DNA from: Siphlonurus alternatus
Taxonomy: Eukaryota > Arthropoda > Insecta > Ephemeroptera > Siphlonuridae
DNA length: 64,000 nucleotides
NCBI GenBank assembly: GCA_949825025.1
Contig: OX463778.1
Span: forward strand, 39,447,194 to 39,511,193
Direction of reading: 5' to 3'
The stretch's first letter is position 1; the number at the start of each line of letters is the position of its first letter. This document shows, one piece after another, positions 12,058-25,551 of the stretch. The position numbers were made by a program, and so were the translations under genes. Under the pieces are notes generated by a model. It saw only the letters and a list, made by a program, of their open reading frames with translations, was not told the origin of the DNA and did not search any database.

Positions 12058-14914
12058 GTAATGTTATATTTTTTTTTGAATTTGTCATGGCAAAACGAAT
12101 CGATTCCATTCCTAACACTTTGTTTTCGATATATAACATTGACTTTTTAAAATTCCAAAAAAGGGGTTTTTCTAACGTAACCAAAATTGCCATCCCATTA
12201 TCTCAGTATAGGTTTAAGGGAGAGAGTTGAATGTTATATTGTCAAAGTCTGCTTGACAAGGAGATGCCCTAGCCCTACTAAAAATTGAAATTCAGTGCAC
12301 TTTTATTTGTAGCTATATATCAGAATATTACGTATTCTTTCGATCCTGCTGCGATTAATTTGGTGAAAATGGGTTGAAAGGTCTTGTTTCGATAAGGAGC
12401 AACTTTTTAACGCGCAAAAAGTCACTTTCGCCACCTTAAAAAAAGTGGAAAAGTGACACTTCGTGAACATGTGGGGGGGTATTGGTATTTTCAAAGTTTC
12501 GTTCCTTAAAACTTTCTTGTAGTTAAAAGGAGAGTAATGTTATATTTTTTTTTAATTTGTCATGGCAAAACGAATCGATTCCATTCCAAACACTTTGATT
12601 TCGATTTATAACATCAACTTTTTAAAATTCCAAAAATGGGGTTTTTCTAACGTAACCAAAATTGCCATCCCATTATCTCAGTATAGGTTTAAGGGAGAGA
12701 GTTGAAAGTTATATTGTCAAAGTCTGCTTGACAAGGAGATGCCCTAGCCCTACTAAAAATTGAAATTCTGTGCACTTTTATTTGTAGCTATTTATCAGAT
12801 TATTACGTATTCCTTGGATCCTGCTGCGATTAATTTGGTGAACATGGGTAGAAAGATCTTGTTTCGATAAGGAGCAACTTCTTGACGCGCAAAAAGTCAC
12901 TTTCGCCACCTTAAAAAAAGTGGAAAAGTGACCCTCCGTGAACATGTGGGGGGGTATTGGTATTTTCAAAGTTTCGTTCCTTAAAACTTTCTTGTAGTTG
13001 CAAGGAGAGTAATGTTATATTTTTTTTTTAATTTGTCATGGCAAAACGAATCGATTCCATTCCTAACACTTTGTTTTCGATATATAACATTGACTTTTTA
13101 AAATTCCAAAAAAGGGGTTTTTCTAACGTAACCAAAATTGCCATCCCATTATCTCAGTTTAGGTTTAAGGGAGAGAGTTGAAAGTTATATCGTCAAATTC
13201 TGCTTGACGAGGAGATGCTCTAGATTCCCTAAAAATTTAAATTCGGTGCACTTTTATTTTAATCTAAATTTCAGAATATTACGTATTCCTTGGATTCTGC
13301 TGCAATTAATTTGGTGAAAATGGGTTGAAAGGTCTTGTTTCGATAAGGAGCAACTTTTTAACGCGCAAAAAGTCACTTTCGCCACCTTAAAAAAAGTGGA
13401 AAATTGACCCTTCGTGAACATGTGGGGGGGTATTGGTATTTTCAAAGTTTGGTTCTTTAAAACTTTCTTGTAGTTGCAAGGAGAGTAATGTTATATTTTT
13501 TTTTGAATTTGTCATGGCAAAACGAATCGATTCCATTCCTAACACTTTGTTTTCGATATATAACATTGACTTTTTAAAATTCCAAAAAAGGGGTTTTTCT
13601 AACGTAACCAAAATTGCCATCCCATTATCTCAGTATAGGTTTAAGGGAGAGAGTTGAAAGTTATATTGTCAAAGTCTGCTTGACAAGGAGATGCCCTAGC
13701 CCTACTAAAAATTGAAATTCGGTGCACTTTTATTTGTAGCTTTTTATCAGATTATTACGTATTCCTTGGATCCTGCTGCGATTAATTTGGTGAAAATGGG
13801 TAGAAAGATCTTGTTTCGATAAGGAGCAACTTCTTGACGCGCAAAAAGTCACTTTCGCCACCTTAAAAAAAGTGGAAAAGTGACCCTTCGTGAACATGTG
13901 GGGGGGTATTGGTATTTTCAAAGTTTCGTTCCTTAAAACTTTCTTGTAGTTAAAAGGAGAGTAAAGTTATATTTTTTTTTTTAATTTGTCATGGCTAAAC
14001 GAATCGATTCCATTCCAAGCACTTTGATTTCGATTTATAACATCGACTTTTTAAAATTCCAAAAATGGTGTTTTTCTAACGTAACCAAAATTACCATCCC
14101 ATTATCTCAGTTTAGGTTTAAGGGAGAGAGTTGAAAGTTATATTGTCAAAGTCTGCTTGACGAGGAGATGCTCTAGCCCCCCTAAAAATTTAAATTCGGT
14201 GCACTTTTATTTTAATCTATATTTCAGAATATTACGTATTCCTTGGATTCTGCTGCAATTAATTTGGTGAAAATGGGTTGAAAGGTCTTGTTTCGAAAAG
14301 GAGCAACTTTTTAACGCGCAAAAAGTCACTTTCGCCACATTAAAAAAAGTGGAAAAGTGACCCTTCGTGAACATGTGGGGGGGTATTAGTATTTTCAAAG
14401 TTTCGTTCTTTAAAACTTTCTTGTAATTGCAAGGAGAGTAATGTTATAATTTTTTTTGAATTTGTCATGGCAAAACGAATCGAATCCATTCCTAACACTT
14501 TGTTTTCGATATATAACATTTACTTTTTAAAATTCCAAAAAAGGGGTTTTTCAAACGTAACCAAAATTGCCATCCCATTATCTCAGTATAAGTTTAAGGG
14601 AGAGAGTTGAAAGTTATATTGTCAAAATCTGCTTGACAAGGAGATGCCCTAGCCCTACTAAAAATTGAAATTCGGTGCACTTTTATTTGTGGCTATTTAG
14701 CAGATAATTACGTATTCCTTGGATCCTGCTGCAATTATTTTGGTGAAAATGGGTAGAAAGATCTTATTTCGATAAGGAGCAACTTCTTGACGCGCAAAAA
14801 GTCACTTTCGCCACCTTAAAAAGAGTGGAAAATTGACCCTCCGTGTACATGTGGGGGGGGTATTGGTATTTTCAAAGTTTCGTTCCTTAAAACTTTCTTG
14901 TAGTTAAAAGGAGA
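12058..14914 (+). repeat. Six-monomer tandem duplication, copy 2
   Basis: This is the second copy of 9200-12057. Homology at the 2,857-bp offset ends near 14956, where aacgaaccgattcc appears in place of aacgaatcgattcc. Its second half is also the start of the thirteen-monomer unit that follows. Confidence 0.8.
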
Positions 14915-17900
14915 GTAATGTTATATTTTTTTTTGAATTTGTCATGGCAAAACGAACCGATTCCATTCCAAACACTTTGATTTCGATTTATAACATCGAC
15001 TTTTTAAAATTCCAAAAATGGGGTTTTTCTAACGTAACCAAAATTGCCATCTCATTATCTCAGTTTAAGTTTAAGGGAGAGAGTTGAAAGTTATATTGTC
15101 AAAGTCTGCTTGACAAGGAGATGCCCTAGCCCTACTAAAAATAGAAATTCGGTGCACTTTTATTTGTAGCTATATATCAGAATATTACGTATTCCTTGGA
15201 TCCTGCTGCGATTAATTTGGTGAAAATGGGTTGAAAGGTCTTGTTTCGATAAGGAACAACTTTTTAACGCGCAAAAAGTCACTTTCGCCACCTTAAAAAA
15301 AGTGGAAAAGTGACCCTTCGTGAACATGTGGGGGGGTATTGGTATTTTCAAAGTTTCGTTCTTTAAAACTTTCTTGTAGTTGCAAGGAGAGTAATGTTAT
15401 ATTTTTTTTTGAATTTGTCATCGCAAAACGAATCGATTCCATTCCTAACACTTTGTTTTCGATATATAACATTGACTTATTAAAATTCCAAAAAAGGGGT
15501 TTTTCTAACGTAACCAAAATTGCCATCCCATTATCTCAGTTTAGGTTTAAGGGAGAGAGTTAAAAGTTATATCGTCAAATTCTGCTTGACGAGGAGATGC
15601 TCTAGATTCCCTAAAAATTTAAATTCGGTGCACTTTTATTTTAATCTAAATTTCAGAATATTACGTATTCCTTAGATTCTGCTGCAATTAATTTGGTGAA
15701 AATGGGTTGAAAGGTCTTGTTTCGATAAGGAGCAACTTTTTAACGCGCAAAAAGTCACTTTCGCCACCTTAAAAAAAGTGGAAAATTGACCCTTCGTGAA
15801 CATGTGGGGGGGTATTGGTATTTTCAAAGTTTCGTTCCTTAAAACTTTCTTGCAGTTAAAAAGAGAGTAATGTTATATTTTTTTTTGAATTTGTCATGGC
15901 AAAACGAACCGATTCCATTCCAAACACTTTGATTTCGATTTATAACATCGACTTTTTAAAATTCCAAAAATGGGGTTTTTCTAACGTAACCAAAATTGCC
16001 ATCTCATTATCTCAGTTTAAGTTTAAGGGAGAGAGTTGAAAGTTATATTGTCAAAGTCTGCTTGACAAGGAGATGCCCTAGCCCTACTAAAAATAGAAAT
16101 TCGGTGCACTTTTATTTGTAGCTATATATCAGAATATTACGTATTCCTTGGATCCTGCTGCGATTAATTTGGTGAAAATGGGTTGAAAGGTCTTGTTTCG
16201 ATAAGGAGCAACTTTTTAACGCGCAAAAAGTCACTTTCGCCACCTTAAAAAAAGTGGAAAAGTGACCCTTCGTGAACATGTGGGGGGTATTGGTATTTTC
16301 AATGTTTCGTTCCTGAAAACTTTCTTGTAGTTGCAAGGAGAGTAATGTTATATTTTTTTTTTAATTTGTCATGGCAAAACGAATCGATTCCATTTCTAAC
16401 ACTTTGTTTTCGATTTATAACATCGACTTTTTAAAATTCAAAAAAAGGGGTTTTTCTAACGTAACCAAAATTGCTATCCCATTATCTCAGTTTAGGTTTA
16501 AGGGAGAGAGTTGAAAATTATATTGTCAAAGTCTGCTTGACGAGGAGATGCTCTAGCCCTCCTAAAAATTTAAATTCGGTGCACTTTTATTTTAATCTAT
16601 ATTTCAGAATATTACGTATTCCTTGGATTCTGCTGCAATTAATTTGGTGAAAATGGGTTGAAAGGTCTTGTTTCGATAAGGAGCAACTTTTTAACGCGCA
16701 AAAAGTCACTTTCGCCACCTTAAAAAAAGTGGAAAAGTGACCCTTCGTGAACATGTGGGGGGGTATTGGTATTTTCAAAGTTTCGTTCTTTAAAACTTTC
16801 TTGTAGTTGCAAGGAGAGTAATGTTATATTTTTTTTTGAATTTGTCATCGCAAAACGAATCGATTCCATTCCTAACACTTTGTTTTCGATATATAACATT
16901 GACTTTTTAAAATTCCAAAAAAGGGGTTTTTCTAACGTAACCAAAATTGCCATCCCATTATCTCAGTTTAGGTTTAAGGGAGAGAGTTGAAAGTTATATC
17001 GTCAAATTCTGCTTGACGAGGAGATGCTCTAGATTCCCTAAAAATTTAAATTCGGTGCACTTTTATTTTAATCTAAATTTCAGAATATTACGTATTCCTT
17101 GGATTCTGCTGCAATTAATTTGGTGAAAATGGGTTGAAAGGTCTTGTTTCGATAAGGAGCAACTTTTTAACGCGCAAAAAGTCACTTTCGCCACCTTAAA
17201 AAAAGTGGAAAATTGACCCTTCGTGAACATGTGGGGGGGGTATTGGTATTTTCAAAGTTTGGTTCTTTAAAACTTTCTTGTAGTTGCAAGGAGAGTAATG
17301 TTATATTTTTTTTTGAATTTGTCATGGCAAAACGAATCGATTCCATTCCTAACACTTTGTTTTCGATATATAACATTGACTTTTTAAAATTCCAAAAAAG
17401 GGGTTTTTCTAACGTAACCAAAATTGCCATCCCATTATCTCAGTATAGGTTTAAGGGAGAGAGTTGAAAGTTATATTGTCAAAGTCTGCTTGACAAGGAG
17501 ATGCCCTAGCCCTACTAAAAATTGAAATTCGGTGCACTTTTATTTGTAGCTATTTATCAGATTATTACGTATTCCTTGGATCCTGCTGCGATTAATTTGG
17601 TGAAAATGGGTAGAAAGATCTTGTTTCGATAAGGAGCAACTTCTTGACGCGCAAAAAGTCACTTTCGCCACCTTAAAAAAAGTGGAAAAGTGACCCTCCA
17701 TGAACATGTGGGGGGGTATTGGTATTTTCAAAGTTTCGTTCCTTAAAACTTTCTTGTAGTTAAAAGGAGAGTAATGTTATATTTTTTTTTTAATTTGTCA
17801 TGGCAAAACGAATCGATTCCATTCCAAACACTTTGATTTCGATTTATAACATTGACTTTTTAAAATTCCAAAAATGGGGTTTTTCTAACGTAACCAAAAT

Positions 17901-19174
17901 TGCCATCCCATTATCTCAGTTTAGGTTTAAGGGAGAGAGTTGAAAGTTATATTGTCAAAGTCTGCTTGACGAGGAGATGCTCTAGCCCCCCTAAAAATTT
18001 AAATTCGGTGCACTTTTATTTGTAGCAATATATCAGAATATTACGTATTCCTTGGATTCTGCTGCAATTAATTTGGTGAAAATGGGTTGAAAGGTCTTGT
18101 TTCGATAAGGAGCAACTTTTTAACGCGCAAAAAGTCACTTTCGCCACCTTAAAAAAAGTGGAAAAGTGACCCTCCGTGAACATGTGGGGGGGTATTGGAA
18201 TTTTCAAAGTTTCGTTCCTTAAAACTTTCTTGCAGATAAAAGGAGAGTGATCTTATGTTTTTTTTTTAATTTGTCATTGCTAAACGATTCGATTCAATTC
18301 CTAACACTTTGTTTTCGATATATAACATTGACTTTTTAAAATTCCAAAAAAGGGGTTTTTCTATCGTAACCAAAATTGCCATCCCATTATCTCAGTTTAA
18401 TTTTAAGGGAAAGAGTTGAAAGTTATATTGTCAAATTCTGCTTGACAAGGAGATGCCCTAGCCCTACTAAAAATTGAAATTCTGTTCACTTTTATTTGTA
18501 GCTATATATCAGATTATTACGTATTCCTTAAATCCTGCTGCGATTAATTTAGGGAAAATGGGTAGAAAGGTCTAGTTTCAATAAGGATTAACTTCTTGAA
18601 GCGCAAAAAGTTCCTTTCGCTTCCTTAAAAAAATTGGAAAAGAGACCCTTCGTGAACATGTGGGGGGGTATTGGTATTTTCAAAGTTTCGTTCTTTAAAA
18701 CTTTCTTTTAGTTGCAAGGAGAGTAATGTTATATTTTTTTTTTGAATTTGTCATGGCAAAACGAATCGATTCCATTCCTAACACTTGGTTTTCGATATAT
18801 AACATTGACTTTTTAAAATTCCAAAAATGGGGTTTTTTTAACGTAACCAAAATTGCCATCCCATTATCTCAGTTTAAGTTTAAGGGAGAGAGTTGAAAGT
18901 TATATTGTCAAAGTCTGCTTGACAAGGAGATGCCCTAGCCCTACTAAAAATTGAAATTCAGTGCACTTTTATTTGTAGCTATATATCAGAATATTACGTA
19001 TTCCTTGGATCCTGCTGCGATTAATTTGGTGAAAATGGGTTGAAAGGTCTTGTTTCGATAAAGAGCAACTTTTTAACGCGCAAAATGTCACTTTCGCGAC
19101 CTTAAAAAAAGTGGAAAGTGACCCTTCGTGAACATGTGGGGGGGTATTGGTATTTTCAAAGTTTCGTTCCTGAA
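12985..19174 (+). repeat. Thirteen-monomer higher-order repeat, copy 1 (6,190 bp)
   Basis: It matches 19175 onward at a constant offset of 6,190 bp through thirteen successive monomers. Shared markers include gtttggttc near 13448 and 19638, aacatttactt near 14515 and 20705, a six-G run near 16281 and 22471, and an eight-G run near 17232 and 23422. A private difference is aaaaagtcac near 14322 where copy 2 has aaaaggtcac near 20512. At 18023-18024 it holds the empty version of the TA that carries the insertion in copy 2. Confidence 0.85.
18234..18660 (+). repeat. Diverged monomer subtype (first occurrence)
   Basis: This monomer carries many linked changes: cagataaaaggagagtgatc, cattgctaaacgattcgatt, ctatcgtaacc, tttaattttaagggaaag, GTTCAC in place of the GTGCAC mark, ggtctagtttcaataagg and agttcctttcgcttcc. 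The same subtype recurs near 27292, 36340, 41575, 53467, 54423 and 59195, each time as a single monomer within a higher-order block. It is the most distant subtype in the window and works as a fixed position marker of the thirteen- and eleven-monomer units. Confidence 0.8.
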
Positions 19175-22100
19175 AACTTTCTTGTAGTTGCAAGGAGAGT
19201 AATGTTATATTTTTTTTTTAATTTGTCATGGCAAAACGAATCGATTCCATTCCTAACACTTTGTTTTCGATATATAACATTGACTTTTTAAAATTCCAAA
19301 AAAGGGGTTTTTCTAACGTAACCAAAATTGCCATCCCATTATCTCAGTTTAGGTTTAAGGGAGAGAGTTGAAAGTTATATCGTCAAATTCTGCTTGACGA
19401 GGAGATGCTCTAGATTCCCTAAAAATTTAAATTCGGTGCACTTTTATTTTAATCTAAATTTCAGAATATTACGTATTCCTTGGATTCTGCTGCAATTAAT
19501 TTGGTGAAAATGGGTTGAAAGGTCTTGTTTCGATAAGGAGCAACTTTTTAACGCGCAAAAAGTCACTTTCGCCACCTTAAAAAAAGTGGAAAATTGACCC
19601 TTCGTGAACATGTGGGGGGGTATTGGTATTTTCAAAGTTTGGTTCTTTAAAACTTTCTTGTAGTTGCAAGGAGAGTAATGTTATATTTTTTTTTGAATTT
19701 GTCATGGCAAAACGAATCGATTCCATTCCTAACACTTTGTTTTCGATATATAACATTGACTTTTTAAAATTCCAAAAAAGGGGTTTTTCTAACGTAACCA
19801 AAATTGCCATCCCATTATCTCAGTATAGGTTTAAGGGAGAGAGTTGAAAGTTATATTGTCAAAGTCTGCTTGACAAGGAGATGCCCTAGCCCTACTAAAA
19901 ATTGAAATTCGGTGCACTTTTATTTGTAGCTTTTTATCAGATTATTACGTATTCCTTGGATCCTGCTGCGATTAATTTGGTGAAAATGGGTAGAAAGATC
20001 TTGTTTCGATAAGGAGCAACTTCTTGACGCGCAAAAAGTCACTTTCGCCACCTTAAAAAAAGTGGAAAAGTGACCCTTCGTGAACATGTGGGGGGGTATT
20101 GGTATTTTCAAAGTTTCGTTCCTTAAAACTTTCTTGTAGTTAAAAGGAGAGTAAAGTTATATTTTTTTTTTTAATTTGTCATGGCTAAACGAATCGATTC
20201 CATTCCAAGCACTTTGATTTCGATTTATAACATCGACTTTTTAAAATTCCAAAAATGGTGTTTTTCTAACGTAACCAAAATTACCATCCCATTATCTCAG
20301 TTTAGGTTTAAGGGAGAGAGTTGAAAGTTATATTGTCAAAGTCTGCTTGACGAGGAGATGCTCTAGCCCCCCTAAAAATTTAAATTCGGTGCACTTTTAT
20401 TTTAATCTATATTTCAGAATATTACGTATTCCTTGGATTCTGCTGCAATTAATTTGGTGAAAATGGGTTGAAAGGTCTTGTTTCGAAAAGGAGCAACTTT
20501 TTAACGCGCAAAAGGTCACTTTCGCCACATTAAAAAAAGTGGAAAAGTGACCCTTCGTGAACATGTGGGGGGGTATTAGTATTTTCAAAGTTTCGTTCTT
20601 TAAAACTTTCTTGTAATTGCAAGGAGAGTAATGTTATAATTTTTTTTGAATTTGTCATGGCAAAACGAATCGAATCCATTCCTAACACTTTGTTTTCGAT
20701 ATATAACATTTACTTTTTAAAATTCCAAAAAAGGGGTTTTTCAAACGTAACCAAAATTGCCATCCCATTATCTCAGTATAAGTTTAAGGGAGAGAGTTGA
20801 AAGTTATATTGTCAAAATCTGCTTGACAAGGAGATGCCCTAGCCCTACTAAAAATTGAAATTCGGTGCACTTTTATTTGTGGCTATTTAGCAGATAATTA
20901 CGTATTCCTTGGATCCTGCTGCAATTATTTTGGTGAAAATGGGTAGAAAGATCTTATTTCGATAAGGAGCAACTTCTTGACGCGCAAAAAGTCACTTTCG
21001 CCACCTTAAAAAGAGTGGAAAATTGACCCTCCGTGTACATGTGGGGGGGGTATTGGTATTTTCAAAGTTTCGTTCCTTAAAACTTTCTTGTAGTTAAAAG
21101 GAGAGTAATGTTATATTTTTTTTTGAATTTGTCATGGCAAAACGAACCGATTCCATTCCAAACACTTTGATTTCGATTTATAACATCGACTTTTTAAAAT
21201 TCCAAAAATGGGGTTTTTCTAACGTAACCAAAATTGCCATCTCATTATCTCAGTTTAAGTTTAAGGGAGAGAGTTGAAAGTTATATTGTCAAAGTCTGCT
21301 TGACAAGGAGATGCCCTAGCCCTACTAAAAATAGAAATTCGGTGCACTTTTATTTGTAGCTATATATCAGAATATTACGTATTCCTTGGATCCTGCTGCG
21401 ATTAATTTGGTGAAAATGGGTTGAAAGGTCTTGTTTCGATAAGGAACAACTTTTTAACGCGCAAAAAGTCACTTTCGCCACCTTAAAAAAAGTGGAAAAG
21501 TGACCCTTCGTGAACATGTGGGGGGGTATTGGTATTTTCAAAGTTTCGTTCTTTAAAACTTTCTTGTAGTTGCAAGGAGAGTAATGTTATATTTTTTTTT
21601 GAATTTGTCATCGCAAAACGAATCGATTCCATTCCTAACACTTTGTTTTCGATATATAACATTGACTTATTAAAATTCCAAAAAAGGGGTTTTTCTAACG
21701 TAACCAAAATTGCCATCCCATTATCTCAGTTTAGGTTTAAGGGAGAGAGTTAAAAGTTATATCGTCAAATTCTGCTTGACGAGGAGATGCTCTAGATTCC
21801 CTAAAAATTTAAATTCGGTGCACTTTTATTTTAATCTAAATTTCAGAATATTACGTATTCCTTAGATTCTGCTGCAATTAATTTGGTGAAAATGGGTTGA
21901 AAGGTCTTGTTTCGATAAGGAGCAACTTTTTAACGCGCAAAAAGTCACTTTCGCCACCTTAAAAAAAGTGGAAAATTGACCCTTCGTGAACATGTGGGGG
22001 GGTATTGGTATTTTCAAAGTTTCGTTCCTTAAAACTTTCTTGTAGTTAAAAAGAGAGTAATGTTATATTTTTTTTTGAATTTGTCATGGCAAAACGAACC

Positions 22101-24212
22101 GATTCCATTCCAAACACTTTGATTTCGATTTATAACATCGACTTTTTAAAATTCCAAAAATGGGGTTTTTCTAACGTAACCAAAATTGCCATCTCATTAT
22201 CTCAGTTTAAGTTTAAGGGAGAGAGTTGAAAGTTATATTGTCAAAGTCTGCTTGACAAGGAGATGCCCTAGCCCTACTAAAAATAGAAATTCGGTGCACT
22301 TTTATTTGTAGCTATATATCAGAATATTACGTATTCCTTGGATCCTGCTGCGATTAATTTGGTGAAAATGGGTTGAAAGGTCTTGTTTCGATAAGGAGCA
22401 ACTTTTTAACGCGCAAAAAGTCACTTTCGCCACCTTAAAAAAAGTGGAAAAGTGACCCTTCGTGAACATGTGGGGGGTATTGGTATTTTCAATGTTTCGT
22501 TCCTGAAAACTTTCTTGTAGTTGCAAGGAGAGTAATGTTATATTTTTTTTTTAATTTGTCATGGCAAAACGAATCGATTCCATTTCTAACACTTTGTTTT
22601 CGATTTATAACATCGACTTTTTAAAATTCAAAAAAAGGGGTTTTTCTAACGTAACCAAAATTGCTATCCCATTATCTCAGTTTAGGTTTAAGGGAGAGAG
22701 TTGAAAATTATATTGTCAAAGTCTGCTTGACGAGGAGATGCTCTAGCCCTCCTAAAAATTTAAATTCGGTGCACTTTTATTTTAATCTATATTTCAGAAT
22801 ATTACGTATTCCTTGGATTCTGCTGCAATTAATTTGGTGAAAATGGGTTGAAAGGTCTTGTTTCGATAAGGAGCAACTTTTTAACGCGCAAAAAGTCACT
22901 TTCGCCACCTTAAAAAAAGTGGAAAAGTGACCCTTCGTGAACATGTGGGGGGGTATTGGTATTTTCAAAGTTTCGTTCTTTAAAACTTTCTTGTAGTTGC
23001 AAGGAGAGTAATGTTATATTTTTTTTTGAATTTGTCATCGCAAAACGAATCGATTCCATTCCTAACACTTTGTTTTCGATATATAACATTGACTTTTTAA
23101 AATTCCAAAAAAGGGGTTTTTCTAACGTAACCAAAATTGCCATCCCATTATCTCAGTTTAGGTTTAAGGGAGAGAGTTGAAAGTTATATCGTCAAATTCT
23201 GCTTGACGAGGAGATGCTCTAGATTCCCTAAAAATTTAAATTCGGTGCACTTTTATTTTAATCTAAATTTCAGAATATTACGTATTCCTTGGATTCTGCT
23301 GCAATTAATTTGGTGAAAATGGGTTGAAAGGTCTTGTTTCGATAAGGAGCAACTTTTTAACGCGCAAAAAGTCACTTTCGCCACCTTAAAAAAAGTGGAA
23401 AATTGACCCTTCGTGAACATGTGGGGGGGGTATTGGTATTTTCAAAGTTTGGTTCTTTAAAACTTTCTTGTAGTTGCAAGGAGAGTAATGTTATATTTTT
23501 TTTTGAATTTGTCATGGCAAAACGAATCGATTCCATTCCTAACACTTTGTTTTCGATATATAACATTGACTTTTTAAAATTCCAAAAAAGGGGTTTTTCT
23601 AACGTAACCAAAATTGCCATCCCATTATCTCAGTATAGGTTTAAGGGAGAGAGTTGAAAGTTATATTGTCAAAGTCTGCTTGACAAGGAGATGCCCTAGC
23701 CCTACTAAAAATTGAAATTCGGTGCACTTTTATTTGTAGCTATTTATCAGATTATTACGTATTCCTTGGATCCTGCTGCGATTAATTTGGTGAAATTGGG
23801 TAGAAAGATCTTGTTTCGATAAGGAGCAACTTCTTGACGCGCAAAAAGTCACTTTCGCCACCTTAAAAAAAGTGGAAAAGTGACCCTCCATGAACATGTG
23901 GGGGGGTATTGGTATTTTCAAAGTTTCGTTCCTTAAAACTTTCTTGTAGTTAAAAGGAGAGTAATGTTATATTTTTTTTTTAATTTGTCATGGCAAAACG
24001 AATCGATTCCATTCCAAACACTTTGATTTCGATTTATAACATTGACTTTTTAAAATTCCAAAAATGGGGTTTTTCTAACGTAACCAAAATTGCCATCCCA
24101 TTATCTCAGTTTAGGTTTAAGGGAGAGAGTTGAAAGTTATATTGTCAAAGTCTGCTTGACGAGGAGATGCTCTAGCCCCCCTAAAAATTTAAATTCGGTG
24201 CACTTTTATTTG

Positions 24213-24214
24213 TA
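24213..24214. other. Left target-site duplication (TA)
   Basis: This is the last TA of the satellite before the insert. The matching TA is at 27079-27080, and the empty-site versions at 18023-18024 and 58983-58984 have only one. Confidence 0.8.
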
Positions 24215-24238
24215 TACCCTGCTCAAAAATCTTGAGCA
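24215..24238. repeat. Left terminal inverted repeat of the insertion
   Basis: taccctgctcaaaaatcttg followed by agca. It matches the reverse complement of the right end with one indel and a few substitutions. Confidence 0.75.
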
Positions 24239-24430
24239 TATCTTTGCAAGATCTTGACAAGATCTTGCCAAGTAAACACGAGAAGACCAAGAAAGAGGCG
24301 CAAAAGGGTTGAGTGCTGGTCTGTAATATTATTATTGGATATTATCCTTCTAAAAATAATATTTTAGCCAAAAATGTGAAAAAAATTACAAAATAAGATA
24401 TTTTTGGTTCAACAAGATCTTGAGCAAGAT
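24239..24430. other. Left subterminal stretch of the insertion
   Basis: Two or three caagatcttg-type palindromes lie close to the end (near 24247-24271), followed by about 150 bp of AT-rich sequence with no frame or other feature that I can identify. Palindromes close to both ends would suit subterminal transposase-binding sites, but that is inference. Confidence 0.45.
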
Positions 24431-25500
24431 AATAATCTTATTCAAGACGTCATTTCTTACGCAAGATCACAATCTTAACAAGAAACTCACTTGCGCAAGA
24501 AAATATTCTTTGCAAGATAGAAAATCTTGCTCGTGTTTTCGAATTTATCTCAAGATTATTTCTTGAGCTAGTTACCGTCTTGCGCACGATGGTAATCTTG
24601 TTCAAGAAGTCATTTTTTACGCAAGAACAACATCTTGGCAAGTAATTAACTTGCTCAAGAAAAAAATCTTAAACAAGTTATCATATTTTTCTCAAGATTA
24701 TTTCTTGGAGAAGTTACCGTTTTGTTTAAAATGACAATCTTGTTCAAGAAGTCATTTCGTACTCAAGATTTATATCTTGAGCAAGTAATAGACTTGAGCA
24801 AGAAAAAATCTTAAACAATTTTTCATATTTTTCTCAAGATTATTTCTTGGACAAGTTATCATCTTGCTTAAAATGACAATCTTGTTCAAGAAGTCATTTC
24901 TTACGCAATATTTATATCTTGAGCAAGTAATAGACTTGAGCAAGTAAAAATCTTAGACAAGTTTTCATATTTTTCTCAAGATTATTTCTTGTAGAAGGTA
25001 CCGTCTTGTTTAAAACGACAATCTTGTTCAAGAAGTCATTTCATAGTCAAGTTTCATATCTTGGGCAAGTAATAGACTTGAGCAAGAAAGAAATCTTACA
25101 AACTTTTTCATATTTATCTCAAGATTATTTCTTGGGCAAGTTACCGTCTTGTTTAAAATGACAATCTTGTTCAAGAAGTCATTTCGTACTCAAGATTTAC
25201 ATCTTGAGCAAGTAATAGACTTGAGCAAGAAAAAATCTTACACAATTTTTCATATTTTTCTAAGTATTATTTCTTGGAGAAGTTATCATCTTGATTAAAA
25301 TGACAATCTTGTTCAAGAAATCGTTTCTTACGCAAGATTTAATCTTGAGCAAGAAAAAATCTTCAACATGTTTTCATATTTATCTCAATATTATTTCTTG
25401 GACAAGTTACCATCATGTTTAAAATGACAATCTTGTTCAAAAAGTTTTTTCTTACCCAAGATTTTTTATCTTGAGCATTGCAAGTAATAGACTTGAGCAA
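24431..25500. repeat. ~142-bp minisatellite inside the insertion
   Basis: About seven degenerate copies of a unit containing gacaatcttgttcaagaag, catttcttacgcaagat, atagacttgagcaag and ctcaagattatttcttgg. The gacaatcttg mark, or its variant, falls at 24591, 24733, 24875, 25017, 25160, 25302 and 25426, giving spacings of 142, 142, 142, 143, 142 and 124. The last unit is shortened. Frames here are short and broken, with no coding signal. Confidence 0.85.
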
Positions 25501-25525
25501 GAAGAAATCTTGCGCGCGTTTTCAT

Positions 25526-25551
25526 TGCGCAAGTGGACTGCGCAAGTGGAC
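25526..25551. repeat. 13-bp direct tandem duplication
   Basis: tgcgcaagtggac occurs twice without a gap, at 25526-25538 and 25539-25551, at the junction between the minisatellite and the unique core. Confidence 0.8.

Larger units (their letters stand above)
1..24214 (+). repeat. Satellite array, ~476-bp monomer, left part
   Basis: The same AT-rich sequence recurs head to tail every 475-477 bp. A convenient register mark is GTGCAC, seen at 400, 1828, 2303, 2778, 3254, 3729, 4204, 4679, 5155 and so on. All monomers point the same way. Neighbours differ at scattered single bases and in the length of a G run, while monomers a multi-monomer distance apart are often nearly identical, so higher-order structure is present. 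Nothing else lies in this stretch: no gene, RNA gene or unique spacer. The array is already running at base 1, so its left edge is outside the window. The 63-, 74- and 77-codon frames that appear once per monomer overlap on opposite strands, break wherever the G run changes length, and resemble no protein I know. I treat them as by-products of the repeat. Confidence 0.98.

Noticed and set aside
24450..24641. 63-codon minus-strand frame in the 142-bp minisatellite
   Set aside because: It lies in a tandem repeat, is not maintained in neighbouring units, and has no recognisable protein.
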